DNA of 25,916 bases from Larix sibirica (Eukaryota; Streptophyta; Pinopsida; Pinales; Pinaceae), in assembly GCA_004151065.3 (NCBI GenBank), contig NWUY0300037343.1:7190-33105 (forward strand), in the 5' to 3' direction. The notes under the pieces are model-generated. The model did not search any database. It was not told the DNA's origin and saw nothing but the letters and a program-made list of their open reading frames with translations. Below are positions 1-8,833 of the stretch, one piece after another; position 1 is the stretch's first letter, and each line of letters begins with the position of its first letter. Made by a program: the position numbers and the translations under genes.

Positions 1-837
1 AAGTAAAATTAACTTTTTTTCAAAACATTGGAAAATAACTTTAGATACTCAAATTTAACCACCCAATCTCTATAATCCCTGGTCTCTATATTCCCTGCAT
101 GGCAGGGACTATTGGAAAATTGGAATATACCACCCTTCTGTGCATGGCAGGAACTAATAAAATCATTTAAATAAGCATCCTCATAGATAGCCATAAAGTC
201 ATATGATGATGGCAACAAGATATAACAATCAACATAGAGTGAACTTCTATACTTGAACTACTTAAAGATGACACTGATAGCCATCTCTAGCCATCATATT
301 TGGGAAGTTCCTTAAACTTTTAACCATCATCTTATGAAGATGCGGGTACAGTAGAATAGCAAAACAAATTAATAATTAACTCTCAAAAGCTAAATTGGGC
401 AGCATTAAATCAATTGACAGCTTCAATTATTTGATGCTAAAAGACCAGAATCACCAGCCCATAAAGTATAGTGGAACAATCCATAAAACCATGAGGAAAA
501 TGGCTAACCAAGATCCTATTGCCTTTAAGACAACTGAATGCAATCAGGTAAAGAAGATATGCAGCACGCAGAAATATGTGGGAAAAAGCCCAATTCCTAA
601 CATTTTGGAGTTCATCCAACTAGATAAAACTTGAGCTATAGCATTGTTTCAAATTATGGTCAATTCAGTCTAAGGAAAACAAATACATAATGAAACTTTG
701 TGCTTTGTAGGAAAAAAAAAAACAATCCCTAGGAACATGCTAGAAAATTGAAATGCAAGCTTGACAGGTTTTAACCTTTCTTGTTAGAGACACCTTGTTT
801 ATAGATTGCTTCAGTTAGTGTCAGCAATAATGGAAAC
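1..837. other. Gene-free flank downstream of the PPR gene
   Basis: No coding region, RNA gene or mobile-element domain is recognised here. The short open frames on both strands lack family motifs and are what AT-rich DNA gives by chance. Two near copies of a 'tgcatggcagg(g/a)act' motif lie about 45 bases apart near 97-155. Part of this stretch could be 3' UTR of the PPR transcript, since that gene reads leftward into it. Confidence 0.5.
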
Positions 838-1140
838 AAAACCACTGACTGACCCGAATGTGATGGAAAAAGTTATATCCCTAATAATGAATTCTTTAGC
901 AACAATCTTCATCACAAAGTTATATCCCTAATAATGAATTCTTGAGCAACAATCTTCAAGATGAACTTGGTGACAGAGGGACAGATACTTGGCAATCAAA
1001 GTTTCTTGATAATTTGGATTGGTGCTGCAAAGAATGCATTGATAAGTGCAAATATAATGGCCAACTTCTCACATAGAGAAAATTTTCCTTCTACTTGCCC
1101 TCTGTAACATGCAGCAAAAAGTTGCATTAGGCACATACCC
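838..1140 (-). pseudogene. Decayed DYW deaminase domain of the PPR gene
   Basis: Beyond the PPR stop, the minus strand still spells DYW-domain landmarks in the right order but in different frames. GYVPNATF begins at 1140, one base out of the PPR frame. EKLAIIFALINAFFAAPIQ starts at 1070 after an in-frame TGA. TKFILKIVAQEFIIRD follows from about 971. FHHIRVSQWF lies near 868-839. Family members read roughly EAGYVPN, then HSEKLAIAFGLIN, CHTATKFISKIVGREIIVRD and FHHFxDGxCSCGDYW. The catalytic His-x-Glu has lost its His, and the final C-x-C-x-DYW is gone. A 47-bp tandem duplication interrupts the end. The domain is therefore not translated as such. Confidence 0.82.
871..962. repeat. 47-bp tandem duplication inside the DYW relic
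   Basis: The segment starting 'agttatatccctaataatga' at 871 recurs at 918 with one mismatch in the first 40 bases (ctttagc versus cttgagc). It duplicates the part of the relic that would encode KIVA(Q/K)EFIIRDIT, so it arose within former coding sequence, probably after loss of function. Confidence 0.85.
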
Positions 1141-3124
1141 TGCTTCCACCTGCCCAAACCCTGGAGATTGTGTCTATGTCTGCATAAATTTCCTTCATTT
1201 CTGAGAACGATTTCTCTCCAGTGAGGAATGAGTACACCTTATTATTGACTTCAATCCAGCTGCATCCAGGCATCTTTTTTATCCCTCCACCTTTCATTAA
1301 TTTTCTCACATTTTCTACTTTATCCCAGATGCCAGCTTCTGCATAGATATTTGACAATTGTACATAATGAGCAGAAGTTTTAGGATCCAATTCAAAAAGA
1401 TGCTCTGCTACACGTTCTCCTATCTCTATATTATTATGGATTCTACAGGCACCAAGCAAGGATGCCCACACATCAACATCAGGTTTTATTGGCATTTTGT
1501 TGATAAAGTCTTCTGCCTCATCAAGATGCCCAGCACGGCCAAGAAGATCAACCATGCAGCTACAGTGTTTCACTGATGGAGTGATCTCATAGTCTTTACT
1601 CATATTATGAAAGTATTTCCAGCCATCGTCCACTAGGCCTGCATGACAGCATGCAGACAGAACACCTATGAAAGTGATAGAGTTTGGCTTTGAATCAGAA
1701 TGCAACATTTGCTCGAAAATTTGGAGGGCCTCCTTGCCATAGCCATGCATGGCATATCCTACAATCATCGCAGTCCATGAAATTACATTTCGCATTGGGG
1801 TTTCATCAAACACCTTACGTGCATCTTCTATGCTTCCACATTTGGCATACATGTCTACTAAGGCATTCCTCACTCTGATATTGAATTGAGCTCCGTTCCT
1901 AAGGACATCTTCATGGACTTCCTTGCCATGTTGTAAGGATGCCAAGTCGGCAAATGCTGGAATAACACTGGCAAACATAACAGAATCTCCCTTTAGACCT
2001 TTCTGTCGCATTTGCTGAAAGAGAATCAGGGCATCATCACTGTAACCATTCTGCACAAATCCTGCTAACATTGTAACCCACGATGCAACGTTTTTCTCGG
2101 GCATGTCATAAAAGAGCTCCAGAGCATAATCCACATATCCACTCTGGACAAACCCCGCAATAAGTCCATTCCACGAGACCAAATTCCTCTCAGGCATTTC
2201 TCGAAAGAGCTCCAGGGCCTCATCACTATGTCCATTCAGTGCATATCCGCCCACAATAGTATTCCAAGAGATAACATCTCGTTCAAGCATTTTGTCAAAC
2301 ACTTGGCGAGCATTCTTTACATATCCACATTTGGCATACATATCTACAAGGGCATTCCCCATAGAAGTATTGCATTGAACCCCACTTCTAATTATGTATC
2401 CATGGACCTCCTTGCCCTGTTTCAGAGCTACCAAATTGGCACACGCAGACAAAACAGAGGAAAACGTAACAGAGCTTGGATAAATACATGTTCCTTGCAT
2501 TTCCCGCAAAACCTCTAATGCCTCCTGAAAAAAACCATTCTGCGCATAAGCTGCAATCATGGCATTCCAGGCTACGACATCTCGTTCAGGTATATTCTGG
2601 AAAACTGTGTGGGCTTCAGCAACTTTTCCATTCTGTGCATATCCTGCAATCATGGCAGTCGAGGAGATTACATTCTTTTCAGACATTTCGTCAAACACTC
2701 GGCGGGCATTCGACATAACCCCGCACTTGGCATACATGATTACAAGCTTAGTTTCCAAGAACTTATCTGGCTTACATCCTGATTCTATAACGTGGGCATG
2801 GACTAGTTGGCCTTCTGCCGTGGCTTTCTTGCGAATGCAGTCTTCTAACAGAGAAGCATAGCTGCAGAGGTTTGCTCTGTTGCCTTGGCGGTGTAAACTA
2901 TCTAGGCGCTTCTTCAATCTGCTCTGCTCAGACAATGCCGCAAAATCCTCGATGGCATCAGAGGTGCCGCCATTGTCATGAGGTTGGGCATATAGGGTCG
3001 TTTGAGTTTTAGAAGTAAGGTTGCCTTTAAGAGAACGAAGGCGAAGCTCAGGGTTTGGAATAAATAAATTATTCGTCTTGAACTGCTTTCGTAATAGATG
3101 TCCCCGTGCCAGTGCCATTAGCAT
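1127..3124 (-). CDS. PLS-class pentatricopeptide repeat protein, E/E+ type, DYW lost
   Basis: Intronless frame of 665 codons. The first ATG is at 3124, with a second in-frame ATG two codons on. Residues 1-50 are rich in Arg, Lys, Ser and Thr and poor in acids, fitting an organellar targeting peptide (inferred). PPR motifs of the P, L and S kinds run from about 95 to 550, with typical cores such as VDMYAKCG at 260 and 423, ARQVFDKM at 272, RDVISWNTIVGGYA at 282 and LLGRAGHLDEAE at 527. An E domain starts near 553 (VWASLLGACRIH) and E+ follows to about 655 (PGCSWIEVNNKVYSF). Such proteins bind organellar RNA one base per repeat and take part in C-to-U editing, splicing or stability. The last eight residues (AGGSRVCA) are out of family: a one-base shift ends the frame where a DYW deaminase domain would begin. 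Fossil DYW sequence lies just downstream. The protein could still act by recruiting a DYW partner in trans, as E/E+ editing factors do. Its RNA target cannot be read with confidence here. Confidence 0.9.
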   Translation of the reverse strand: MLMALARGHLLRKQFKTNNLFIPNPELRLRSLKGNLTSKTQTTLYAQPHDNGGTSDAIEDFAALSEQSRLKKRLDSLHRQGNRANLCSYASLLEDCIRKKATAEGQLVHAHVIESGCKPDKFLETKLVIMYAKCGVMSNARRVFDEMSEKNVISSTAMIAGYAQNGKVAEAHTVFQNIPERDVVAWNAMIAAYAQNGFFQEALEVLREMQGTCIYPSSVTFSSVLSACANLVALKQGKEVHGYIIRSGVQCNTSMGNALVDMYAKCGYVKNARQVFDKMLERDVISWNTIVGGYALNGHSDEALELFREMPERNLVSWNGLIAGFVQSGYVDYALELFYDMPEKNVASWVTMLAGFVQNGYSDDALILFQQMRQKGLKGDSVMFASVIPAFADLASLQHGKEVHEDVLRNGAQFNIRVRNALVDMYAKCGSIEDARKVFDETPMRNVISWTAMIVGYAMHGYGKEALQIFEQMLHSDSKPNSITFIGVLSACCHAGLVDDGWKYFHNMSKDYEITPSVKHCSCMVDLLGRAGHLDEAEDFINKMPIKPDVDVWASLLGACRIHNNIEIGERVAEHLFELDPKTSAHYVQLSNIYAEAGIWDKVENVRKLMKGGGIKKMPGCSWIEVNNKVYSFLTGEKSFSEMKEIYADIDTISRVWAGGSRVCA

Positions 3125-3547
3125 GGCATCACGTGAAATTTCTGATAGAACTCATCAAAGGAAACTTATCGAACCGTATTGGTATACAGCACCTCTCGTG
3201 CCGTATCCGATGGTGCAACATTTAAACACTCAAAAATCACCAGAATCTGCATAGTAATTAAGAGAGAACACATTCGAGTATTGGTGTTTTAATAACCTTC
3301 CTAAAGGAAACCTGACAAACATGGATGGAGTTCCCAATGCAGCCGAGGTTTTCTTATTCTCTTCAGTTGTTTTTCTTGATTTCTTGTAACTGGAATTTAA
3401 ATTATATATATATATATATGATTGATTAACCTCTCTAAGCCACCTAGCAAGCATTGTCAACTGAACCACCTGGATACCAAACCCAAGGGTAGCCTTAATG
3501 TTGGACAGAACATAATCAGCCAGCTCAACCCCATTTAAATAATTTTT
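3125..3547. other. Upstream flank of the PPR gene with (TA)n microsatellite
   Basis: This should hold the PPR promoter and 5' UTR, but no element can be assigned. A (TA)9 run sits at 3402-3419. On the minus strand, 3541-3430 has an open stretch with a hydrophobic, protein-like look (ADYVLSNIKATLGFG, then MLARWLREV) followed by a possible splice donor (AGAG|GTTAAT). I do not recognise it as a known family. It may be an exon fragment of another gene or chance. Confidence 0.4.
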
Positions 3548-3648
3548 CAACACAAATATAAGTTACTTTGGAAATTTGAAATAGAGCTTGATTAAGTGGA
3601 TCAGATTGGCCACTTTTATAATTGAAAATGAAGATTGAGTAGAAATCC
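3548..3648 (+). repeat. Dispersed repeat A, copy 1
   Basis: Starts 'caacacaaatataagtta' and ends 'gtagaaatcc'. Aligns by eye over about 100 bases with 6912-7014 in the same orientation, with scattered substitutions and small gaps (core 'ccacttttataattgaaaat' shared exactly). AT-rich, no coding content. It looks like an old dispersed element or a piece of a larger one. Confidence 0.65.
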
Positions 3649-3776
3649 AAGTTTTTATAACCACTCTTATATAAATTTTAATTTTATAAAATATTAATTA
3701 TAATTAGGAGTTGTTTAAAAATTCAATGATTTGGATCCGACAACTATTTTTATCCGAAATTTGGTGTTTTTTTTAT

Positions 3777-4050
3777 TTTGCAAAATTTAAATTTAGTTGT
3801 GTTTTATTGGGATTTGGATGGTTGAAATGGATTCAGCACCCTCAAAAACCCTTGGGATACACAAAATTCTAAAATTTGATAGCTATAACCTGGATTTTGA
3901 AAAATTACAACTGGATTTTTTCAAAATCGTTTCCATAAAAATCATTTATTCCGGCTCAAATCGTAGAATTTTTAGACTACGCGATTATAATTATGTGTAT
4001 TTAAAAAATAATATTATTAAGAATGAAATAAATATGTTTTTAAATATTAA
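3777..4050 (+). repeat. Dispersed repeat B, copy 1, ends at the N
   Basis: About 274 bases that appear identical to 5804-6077 and stop exactly at the N. A further short match upstream (ttgtttaaaaatt at 3711 and 5785) shows that homology extends left with a 47-base length difference. Its open frame carries no recognisable domain. Identity this high next to diverged flanks and a gap suggests either a recent copy or an assembly effect. Confidence 0.75.
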
Positions 4051-4051
4051 N
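4051..4051. other. Single N: probable contig join
   Basis: One ambiguous base. The sequence to its left matches 5804-6077, which continues with different DNA at 6078. The sequence to its right starts the glyoxalase flank. Unlike the other two N positions, the segment after this N does not repeat the segment before it. Confidence 0.7.
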
Positions 4052-4494
4052 TCTCTGGTTATTTCTGGCCATTAGAGATAAAAATCCATGACCTCAAGGA
4101 CAAAAGGGCTTTTATCGTCCATTGCATCTGATGAGTAGCGATTCTCTGATCCAGAGGCTTCGATCTCCTTTTCTGTTCATCACAAGTCAACAAAGAAGGT
4201 ACATGTAAGAATCGATTGAAGGTATGGCCTACCGTAGTTTCAATATTCATCTTCATTTTCATGAACGCAACCTAAAGGAAGAGCAGGGAAGCAGTTCAAT
4301 ATAAACCAATGTGACCTAATATACTTGATGAAAATTACCTACTCTCAAGAGAAAAATTGGCAATCCAGGGCTAATCCGGTGTCGCCTTGAGAGAGAAATC
4401 TAGATCCAAAAGATAGATGGGAAAGGAACTTCTATACTGAGTCAAAGAAAACCTAGAAATAAGTACATGATACCCTGGCTAAAATAATTGTAAA
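4052..4494. other. 3' flank of the glyoxalase-like gene
   Basis: No independent gene is supported. Because the glyoxalase-like gene reads leftward, this stretch should hold its 3' UTR and polyadenylation site. An open minus-strand frame at 4059-4262 has no family motif. Confidence 0.4.
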
Positions 4495-5336
4495 CTACAC
4501 TGTTCTAATATTAACAGTAGAGGTGAATAGCTTACTCAAAGGAGGGGATTCCATTTGTGCGGTAGCAACATTCAATGGAACTAATGCTATTTCTGAGTGG
4601 CTCTCTTGCCGCTTCAATTTAGTGTTGGATTGAGGTAAAGCATACCGCTGAGAGATGGGTCGCACAGGAATAACAGGAAGATTCTCGCAGTTGCAGATCT
4701 CGATCATGTAACCATCAGGATCATGGAAGAAAAGTTGGTCCACGTACAATCCTCCATCCTCCACAACACGTTTTTTATAATTGATGCCCATTTCTTGCAG
4801 TCTATTTTCCGCTAAAAACAGATCTGGGCACTGCAAGGACAAAAACAACAGTTATAAGAAGAACTATAAGTACATGAAGCACATCCTGCAAGAATAAGAA
4901 CAGTAATCTCTCAAAGGTGAGCAAGGGACTTTAAAGTAAACCTGAAAAGAGATATGGTTATCTCTTGGATTGATCTCAGTTTTCTTTGGAAGATCATCCA
5001 AAGATTCGCACTGCAAGAGATGTATCCCCACACCATAATTGAATAACCTAGACCACAGACAGTAATATGTTAGATCCCTCATAATTAATATCTATATATT
5101 ATATTCTATGCAAACATCACTGGTGTTTGCTGATTGATCACGTCGATGCAAATTATATATTACCAAGCTCCTACAAAATCGAATGAAGATGGCCTCTTCA
5201 CAAGCTGAAATCCAAGAACATTCTCGTAGAATTTCGTGGAAACTGGGACAGAATTGCAAACTAATGAAACGTGATCGAAAGATGACACAGGTAAAGGTAG
5301 GGGACATGGCCGGATCTGATGTTCTTCCTTCCACAT
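4495..5336 (-). CDS. Glyoxalase-I-like VOC protein, three exons
   Basis: Exons join as 5336-5164, 5047-4942 and 4830-4495, giving 615 bases and 204 residues. Both introns are GT-AG (GTAATA...TAG and GTTTAC...CAG) and the phases fit, with Trp split across intron 1. Exon 1 gives FDHVSLVCNSV, FYENVLGFQLVKRP and FDFVGAW. Exon 2 gives LFNYGVGIHLL, LPKKTEINPRDNHISFQ. Exon 3 gives QEMGINYKKRVVEDGGLYVD and QLFFHDPDGYMIEICNCENLPV. This is the plant vicinal-oxygen-chelate family annotated as lactoylglutathione lyase or glyoxalase I; canonical members convert the glutathione hemithioacetal of methylglyoxal to lactoylglutathione in the cytosol. Likely metal ligands are His in FDHVS, His in DNHISF and Glu in MIEIC. 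It is a short single-domain type, so the true substrate may differ. The first in-frame ATG is at 5336; upstream codons in this frame include no nearer ATG. No break is seen. Confidence 0.87.
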
Positions 5337-5574
5337 TCTGTGACTCAATTCCCACAACTTGTTTGATTAGCGCTAACTTCCACAGAACTTGTTTGATTAG
5401 CGCTAACTTCCACAAACTGCTGACACTCTTATTCTGAACGCATTGCACAGCCATAGGCATATCTTTATATAAGAAGTTTTGCAGTGAATAACTACTTATT
5501 ACAGCAGGACTGTTCCGTAGGCAAAAGCATAATTCACTATCCCTTATGAAATCATCACTTGAAAATAGAGACAT
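5337..5574 (-). promoter_or_regulatory. Leader region of the glyoxalase-like gene with overlapping upstream frame
   Basis: An ATG at 5574 opens a 160-codon frame that overlaps the glyoxalase start codon in another frame and ends at 5092. If transcription starts beyond 5574, this would be an overlapping upstream reading frame able to reduce initiation at 5336. Its product resembles no family I know. No TATA box or transcription start can be fixed, so its presence in the mRNA is inferred only. Confidence 0.3.
5354..5415. repeat. 30-bp perfect tandem duplication
   Basis: The unit 'aacttgtttgattagcgcta' plus ten more bases occurs at 5356-5385 and again at 5386-5415. It lies just upstream of the glyoxalase start. 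The period is a multiple of three, so the overlapping upstream frame repeats LWKLALIKQV twice. Confidence 0.85.
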
Positions 5575-5803
5575 GTGGATATTGTAATTTCGTTTTCAAT
5601 TCATATTTTAATAAAATAATTTAATAAATTAATTAAATAAAATTTTATAATAAAAATGTTAATTTAAAGTTTAAAATTAATATGAGGGAGAAGTGTAATT
5701 CTTCGCTAATTTAAGGATAAAAAGATATATATCACAATTAATTTACATTTAAAAAATTAATTAAATTTAGATATTTATTTGCAGTTGTTTAAAAATTGGA
5801 CCA
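5575..5803. other. AT-rich intergenic stretch
   Basis: Very AT-rich (runs such as 'aataaaataatttaataaat'). No gene or mobile-element domain is seen. It may include the distal promoter of the glyoxalase-like gene. Confidence 0.45.
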
Positions 5804-6077
5804 TTTGCAAAATTTAAATTTAGTTGTGTTTTATTGGGATTTGGATGGTTGAAATGGATTCAGCACCCTCAAAAACCCTTGGGATACACAAAATTCTAAA
5901 ATTTGATAGCTATAACCTGGATTTTGAAAAATTACAACTGGATTTTTTCAAAATCGTTTCCATAAAAATCATTTATTCCGGCTCAAATCGTAGAATTTTT
6001 AGACTACGCGATTATAATTATGTGTATTTAAAAAATAATATTATTAAGAATGAAATAAATATGTTTTTAAATATTAA
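5804..6077 (+). repeat. Dispersed repeat B, copy 2
   Basis: Matches 3777-4050 with no difference seen by eye. Here the sequence continues past 6077 into a 91-bp tandem repeat, which is exactly where copy 1 meets the N. Copy 1 therefore probably stopped because assembly failed at that repeat. Confidence 0.75.
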
Positions 6078-6232
6078 AATCGATTAAAAATATCATTCAA
6101 ATCACTATTTCATCTATGAATCTCATTATACCTAAGTTTAAACATTTTTTCCATTTTATTTATGTTTAAATCGATAAGAAATATCATTCAAATGACTATT
6201 CCATCTATATTATTTTTTCCATTTTATCTTCA
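6077..6232. repeat. Two-copy imperfect tandem repeat, period about 91 bp
   Basis: 'aaatcgattaaaaatatcat' at 6077 recurs as 'aaatcgataagaaatatcat' at 6168. Both copies go on with 'tcaaat(c/g)actatt(t/c)catctat' and later 'tttttccattttat'. The second copy has an internal deletion of about 30 bases. Non-coding. Confidence 0.7.
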
Positions 6233-6911
6233 TACCATTTGAGAATGTCAATCCGAAATTCCAAATTTTGCACTTAAACATTACAACATATTGGAAATGG
6301 TGCCTTACTTTTCATAGTCTAATGATTTAGAATGCAAATGAATACAATTTTCTAATTCTTTGTGGTCATTTATCTCTTTCCTTTACTTTATGTTTTCATG
6401 TTGAAGTGTTTAATATTTTGTGTGTATTCTTTTTACGGGGAATCAATAGTTGGTTGGGATTATGTGGGTGACATCCAAGATTAAATCTAACTTGTTATCA
6501 CTATAAATCTTATAAATTTTAAATTAGCTCTAAAACCACTTAAGCCAAGAAGGGTCTCACTTAAGGGGGTGCATACCTTTTTAGCTTTATTACAATAAAT
6601 CAATATATCATTTAAATATTAGTGGGAAGAGTGCAAAACTTATCTCCTCACCATTTGCTCTATTACCCTTTAACCTCAATCATTAAACTTCACATACTTA
6701 GTATTTTTCACATTAAGACATCAAAATTTACTTAATCTAAATCTTCTTAAATAAATAAATAAAAAGTTTAAAAATTCCATTAAATTTAAATATGTACTTT
6801 TTAACATAGACATTAAAATAGTTTTAATCGCCACGTGAATCATAGTTCCACTATAATCAAAATTTCTTCCATAATAAAGCTATATTTCAAAAAATTTAAC
6901 CTTTTATGAAT
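6233..6911. other. AT-rich stretch without recognisable content
   Basis: No open frame of note, no element termini and no RNA gene recognised on either strand. Confidence 0.45.
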
Positions 6912-7020
6912 CAACACAAATATCAAGTTATTTTTTAATTTTGAAATAGATCTTATTTGAGTTGGCCATATTGTCCACTTTTATAATTGAAAATCAAGAA
7001 GTAAAAAGAAATCCCATATC
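6912..7020 (+). repeat. Dispersed repeat A, copy 2, cut by the retroelement
   Basis: Homologous to 3548-3648 (shared 'ccacttttataattgaaaat'). The match ends near 7014-7020, directly before a 'tgcataaaac' that could be the outer edge of the gypsy 3' LTR. This fits an insertion of the retroelement into an older copy of repeat A. Confidence 0.6.
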
Positions 7021-7509
7021 TGCATAAAACTGAATAAGAAAAACCACACAGAAAAGAACACAAAATGCAATAGAATAGTTGAGGACCAAAAAACACCTTC
7101 TTCGCTTATTATCAGAGAAAGACAGCTTTATATAGAGCTACTACTACAAAAAGAAATTGACCATGTCAATCTAACTAACCACTATCTCTAACAGATACTT
7201 TCTTAATTGTCAATTCCTAGATGATTGTTCAAGGACCAACGACCCTCTATGGGATCTGCACCCTTCTTGGGAAGTGTGCCCTCCAATTAACTATACATCT
7301 CAACGTTTATTTGCTCTTCTATTGGGTTGTGTTCCTTCCTTGGACTACATGTTGCCTGGGAGGGCATGTCTTGTTGGGTGTACTCTCCTACTTTGCCCAA
7401 CTCCTCCATGTTTAAGCATGGAAGTGACCCTACTTTTGCCAATAGATCAAGGAACTATGTGACCAAAATATCATGATAAATCCACTTGGCTTAATCGGGA
7501 GTGTGGCCC
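7021..7509 (-). mobile_element. Candidate 3' LTR of the Ty3/gypsy element
   Basis: This non-coding block sits between repeat A and the 3' end of the gypsy internal domain. On the minus strand its inner edge abuts a purine-rich run and its outer edge would be CA at 7022-7021. A TATA-like box (ctctatataaagctgtc) lies at 7126-7138 on the minus strand, as expected for LTR U3. No second LTR exists in the window to compare with, so the limits are a guess. Confidence 0.4.
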
Positions 7510-7522
7510 TTACCCCCCACCA
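7510..7522 (-). other. Candidate polypurine tract
   Basis: The minus strand reads ggtggggggtaag, a purine run of the sort that primes plus-strand synthesis just inside a 3' LTR. Its position, after the end of the pol region, is right. There is no clear TG start to an LTR beside it. Confidence 0.35.
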
Positions 7523-7569
7523 AATAATAGAAGTGTCAATGGTGTCTAGTTATCTTAAAACGAGTGTCC

Positions 7570-8775
7570 AACAATATATCTTTGGCTAGTGGAGGTTGGA
7601 AATCAGGAATGGTATCAGCAAAATGACATATGGTGACGGGTTCTTCCAATAGTGGGGGTTCAAAGAGCTTAAGTTTATTGATATTGATCATGTCATGGAT
7701 AGCCAGCTACGGAGGTAGGTCAAGACAGTAGGAATTTTCACCATCTGGGTGGAGTACAGTGTAGGTACCATAACAAAGGGATTTGATCTTATGATGGTGT
7801 TGTCCCTGAAAGCATTGTTTGTTTATATATAACCAAACAAAGCCCTCAGGAGAAAAAATTTGAGGCCATGTGTGGTGACGATCATGACGTTGCTTGTAGC
7901 ATAGCTAAGCATTGTGAAGGGCCTCAGATACTTGAGCTTGTTTCTAGGCTAGGTGTTGCAGAAAGGAAAGAGTTGTTTTTTGCTCATTTTGTTGATGGGA
8001 AGTACTGGAAGGATTTAAGGTGAGAGGAAGTTCATATGGATCAAAAGGGAAGTAACCATAATAGACTTCAAAGGGGGCAAACCTAGTCGACACATGGACG
8101 AAATAAATGCAGCTATGTTGGATGATATGTAAGTAAGAATCCCATTGACAGTTTTTGAAAAAAGTGGATGCAAAGGGCATGAACAAGGCTTCGATTGACG
8201 CCTTCAATTTGACCATGAGACTGAGGATGAAAGGCAATGGAAAAATTAAGTTGACAAACAAGTAAGGACCAAAGTCTTTTCCAAAAGGTGCTAAGAAAAT
8301 GGGAGTCACAGTCAGAAATAATACTATTGGGAAGACCAAAATGTGTCCATGCCTGAGAGAAGAATAAGTCAGCAATTTGTGCGGTTGAAATAGACTTAGT
8401 CCAGGGAATAAAAAGGGCCATTTTGGAGAAATGACACTACTACCCAAATCACATCATGCATCCTGAATGTCATGGGCAAGCCACTAAGGAAATCCATGGG
8501 AATAAATTCCCATGGTTGAGAAGGAACTATTAAAGGCTGATAGAGTCCAAATTTTTGGTTGGTCGGCTTGTGTTGACTGCATAAGGAGCACACACAAATG
8601 AATTGGACAACTTGACATTGCTTGATAGGACAAAAGAAATGACGTTATAGATTCTTAAGTGTTTTATGCTTTCTAAAGTTCCCACCGTAAGAAGAGGAGT
8701 GGGCTTCACGAATGAGGGTGAGGCAATCATCCAATTGTGGCACACATAGCTGATTGAGCTTATAAATCCAGTCAT
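7570..8775 (-). pseudogene. Ty3/gypsy integrase with GPY/F tail (broken)
   Basis: The zinc-binding HHCC region is near 8700-8570 (CxxC seen as CSLCSQHK). The core domain then shows PMDFLSGLP for the first Asp, IISDCDSHF for the second and HPQSHGQIEGVNRSL for the Glu, so the D-D-E residues seem present. The C-terminal part gives FAPFEVYYGYFPFDP and, further on, a GPY/F-like stretch (CYGTYTVLHPDGENSY, then KLKLFEPPL). The segments lie in different frames, with a stop at LPP*LAIHD near 7706. No chromodomain was recognised. Confidence 0.8.
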
Positions 8776-8833
8776 CCCAAATAGTATAATCTAGAAAGGG
8801 TGTATTATTAATCTCAATGGGACGAAGAAAAGT

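Noticed and set aside
395-634. 79-codon plus-strand open frame
   Set aside because: No ATG at its start, no family motif, and a competing minus-strand frame of similar length. AT-rich chance frame.
1358-2861. Several plus-strand open frames of 64-100 codons opposite the PPR gene
   Set aside because: Antisense shadows of the PPR repeats; their residues track the repeated minus-strand codons.
3430-3541. Possible exon of an unknown gene on the minus strand (ADYVLSNIKATLGFG)
   Set aside because: Protein-like appearance and a possible splice donor, but no family recognised and no partner exon found.
3797-6087. Identical 87-92-codon frames in both copies of repeat B
   Set aside because: Conserved only because the DNA copies are identical; lacks an ATG start and any domain.
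7221-7462. Two overlapping plus-strand frames within the candidate LTR
   Set aside because: No motif, no conservation between frames, and they lie in a block better explained as LTR.
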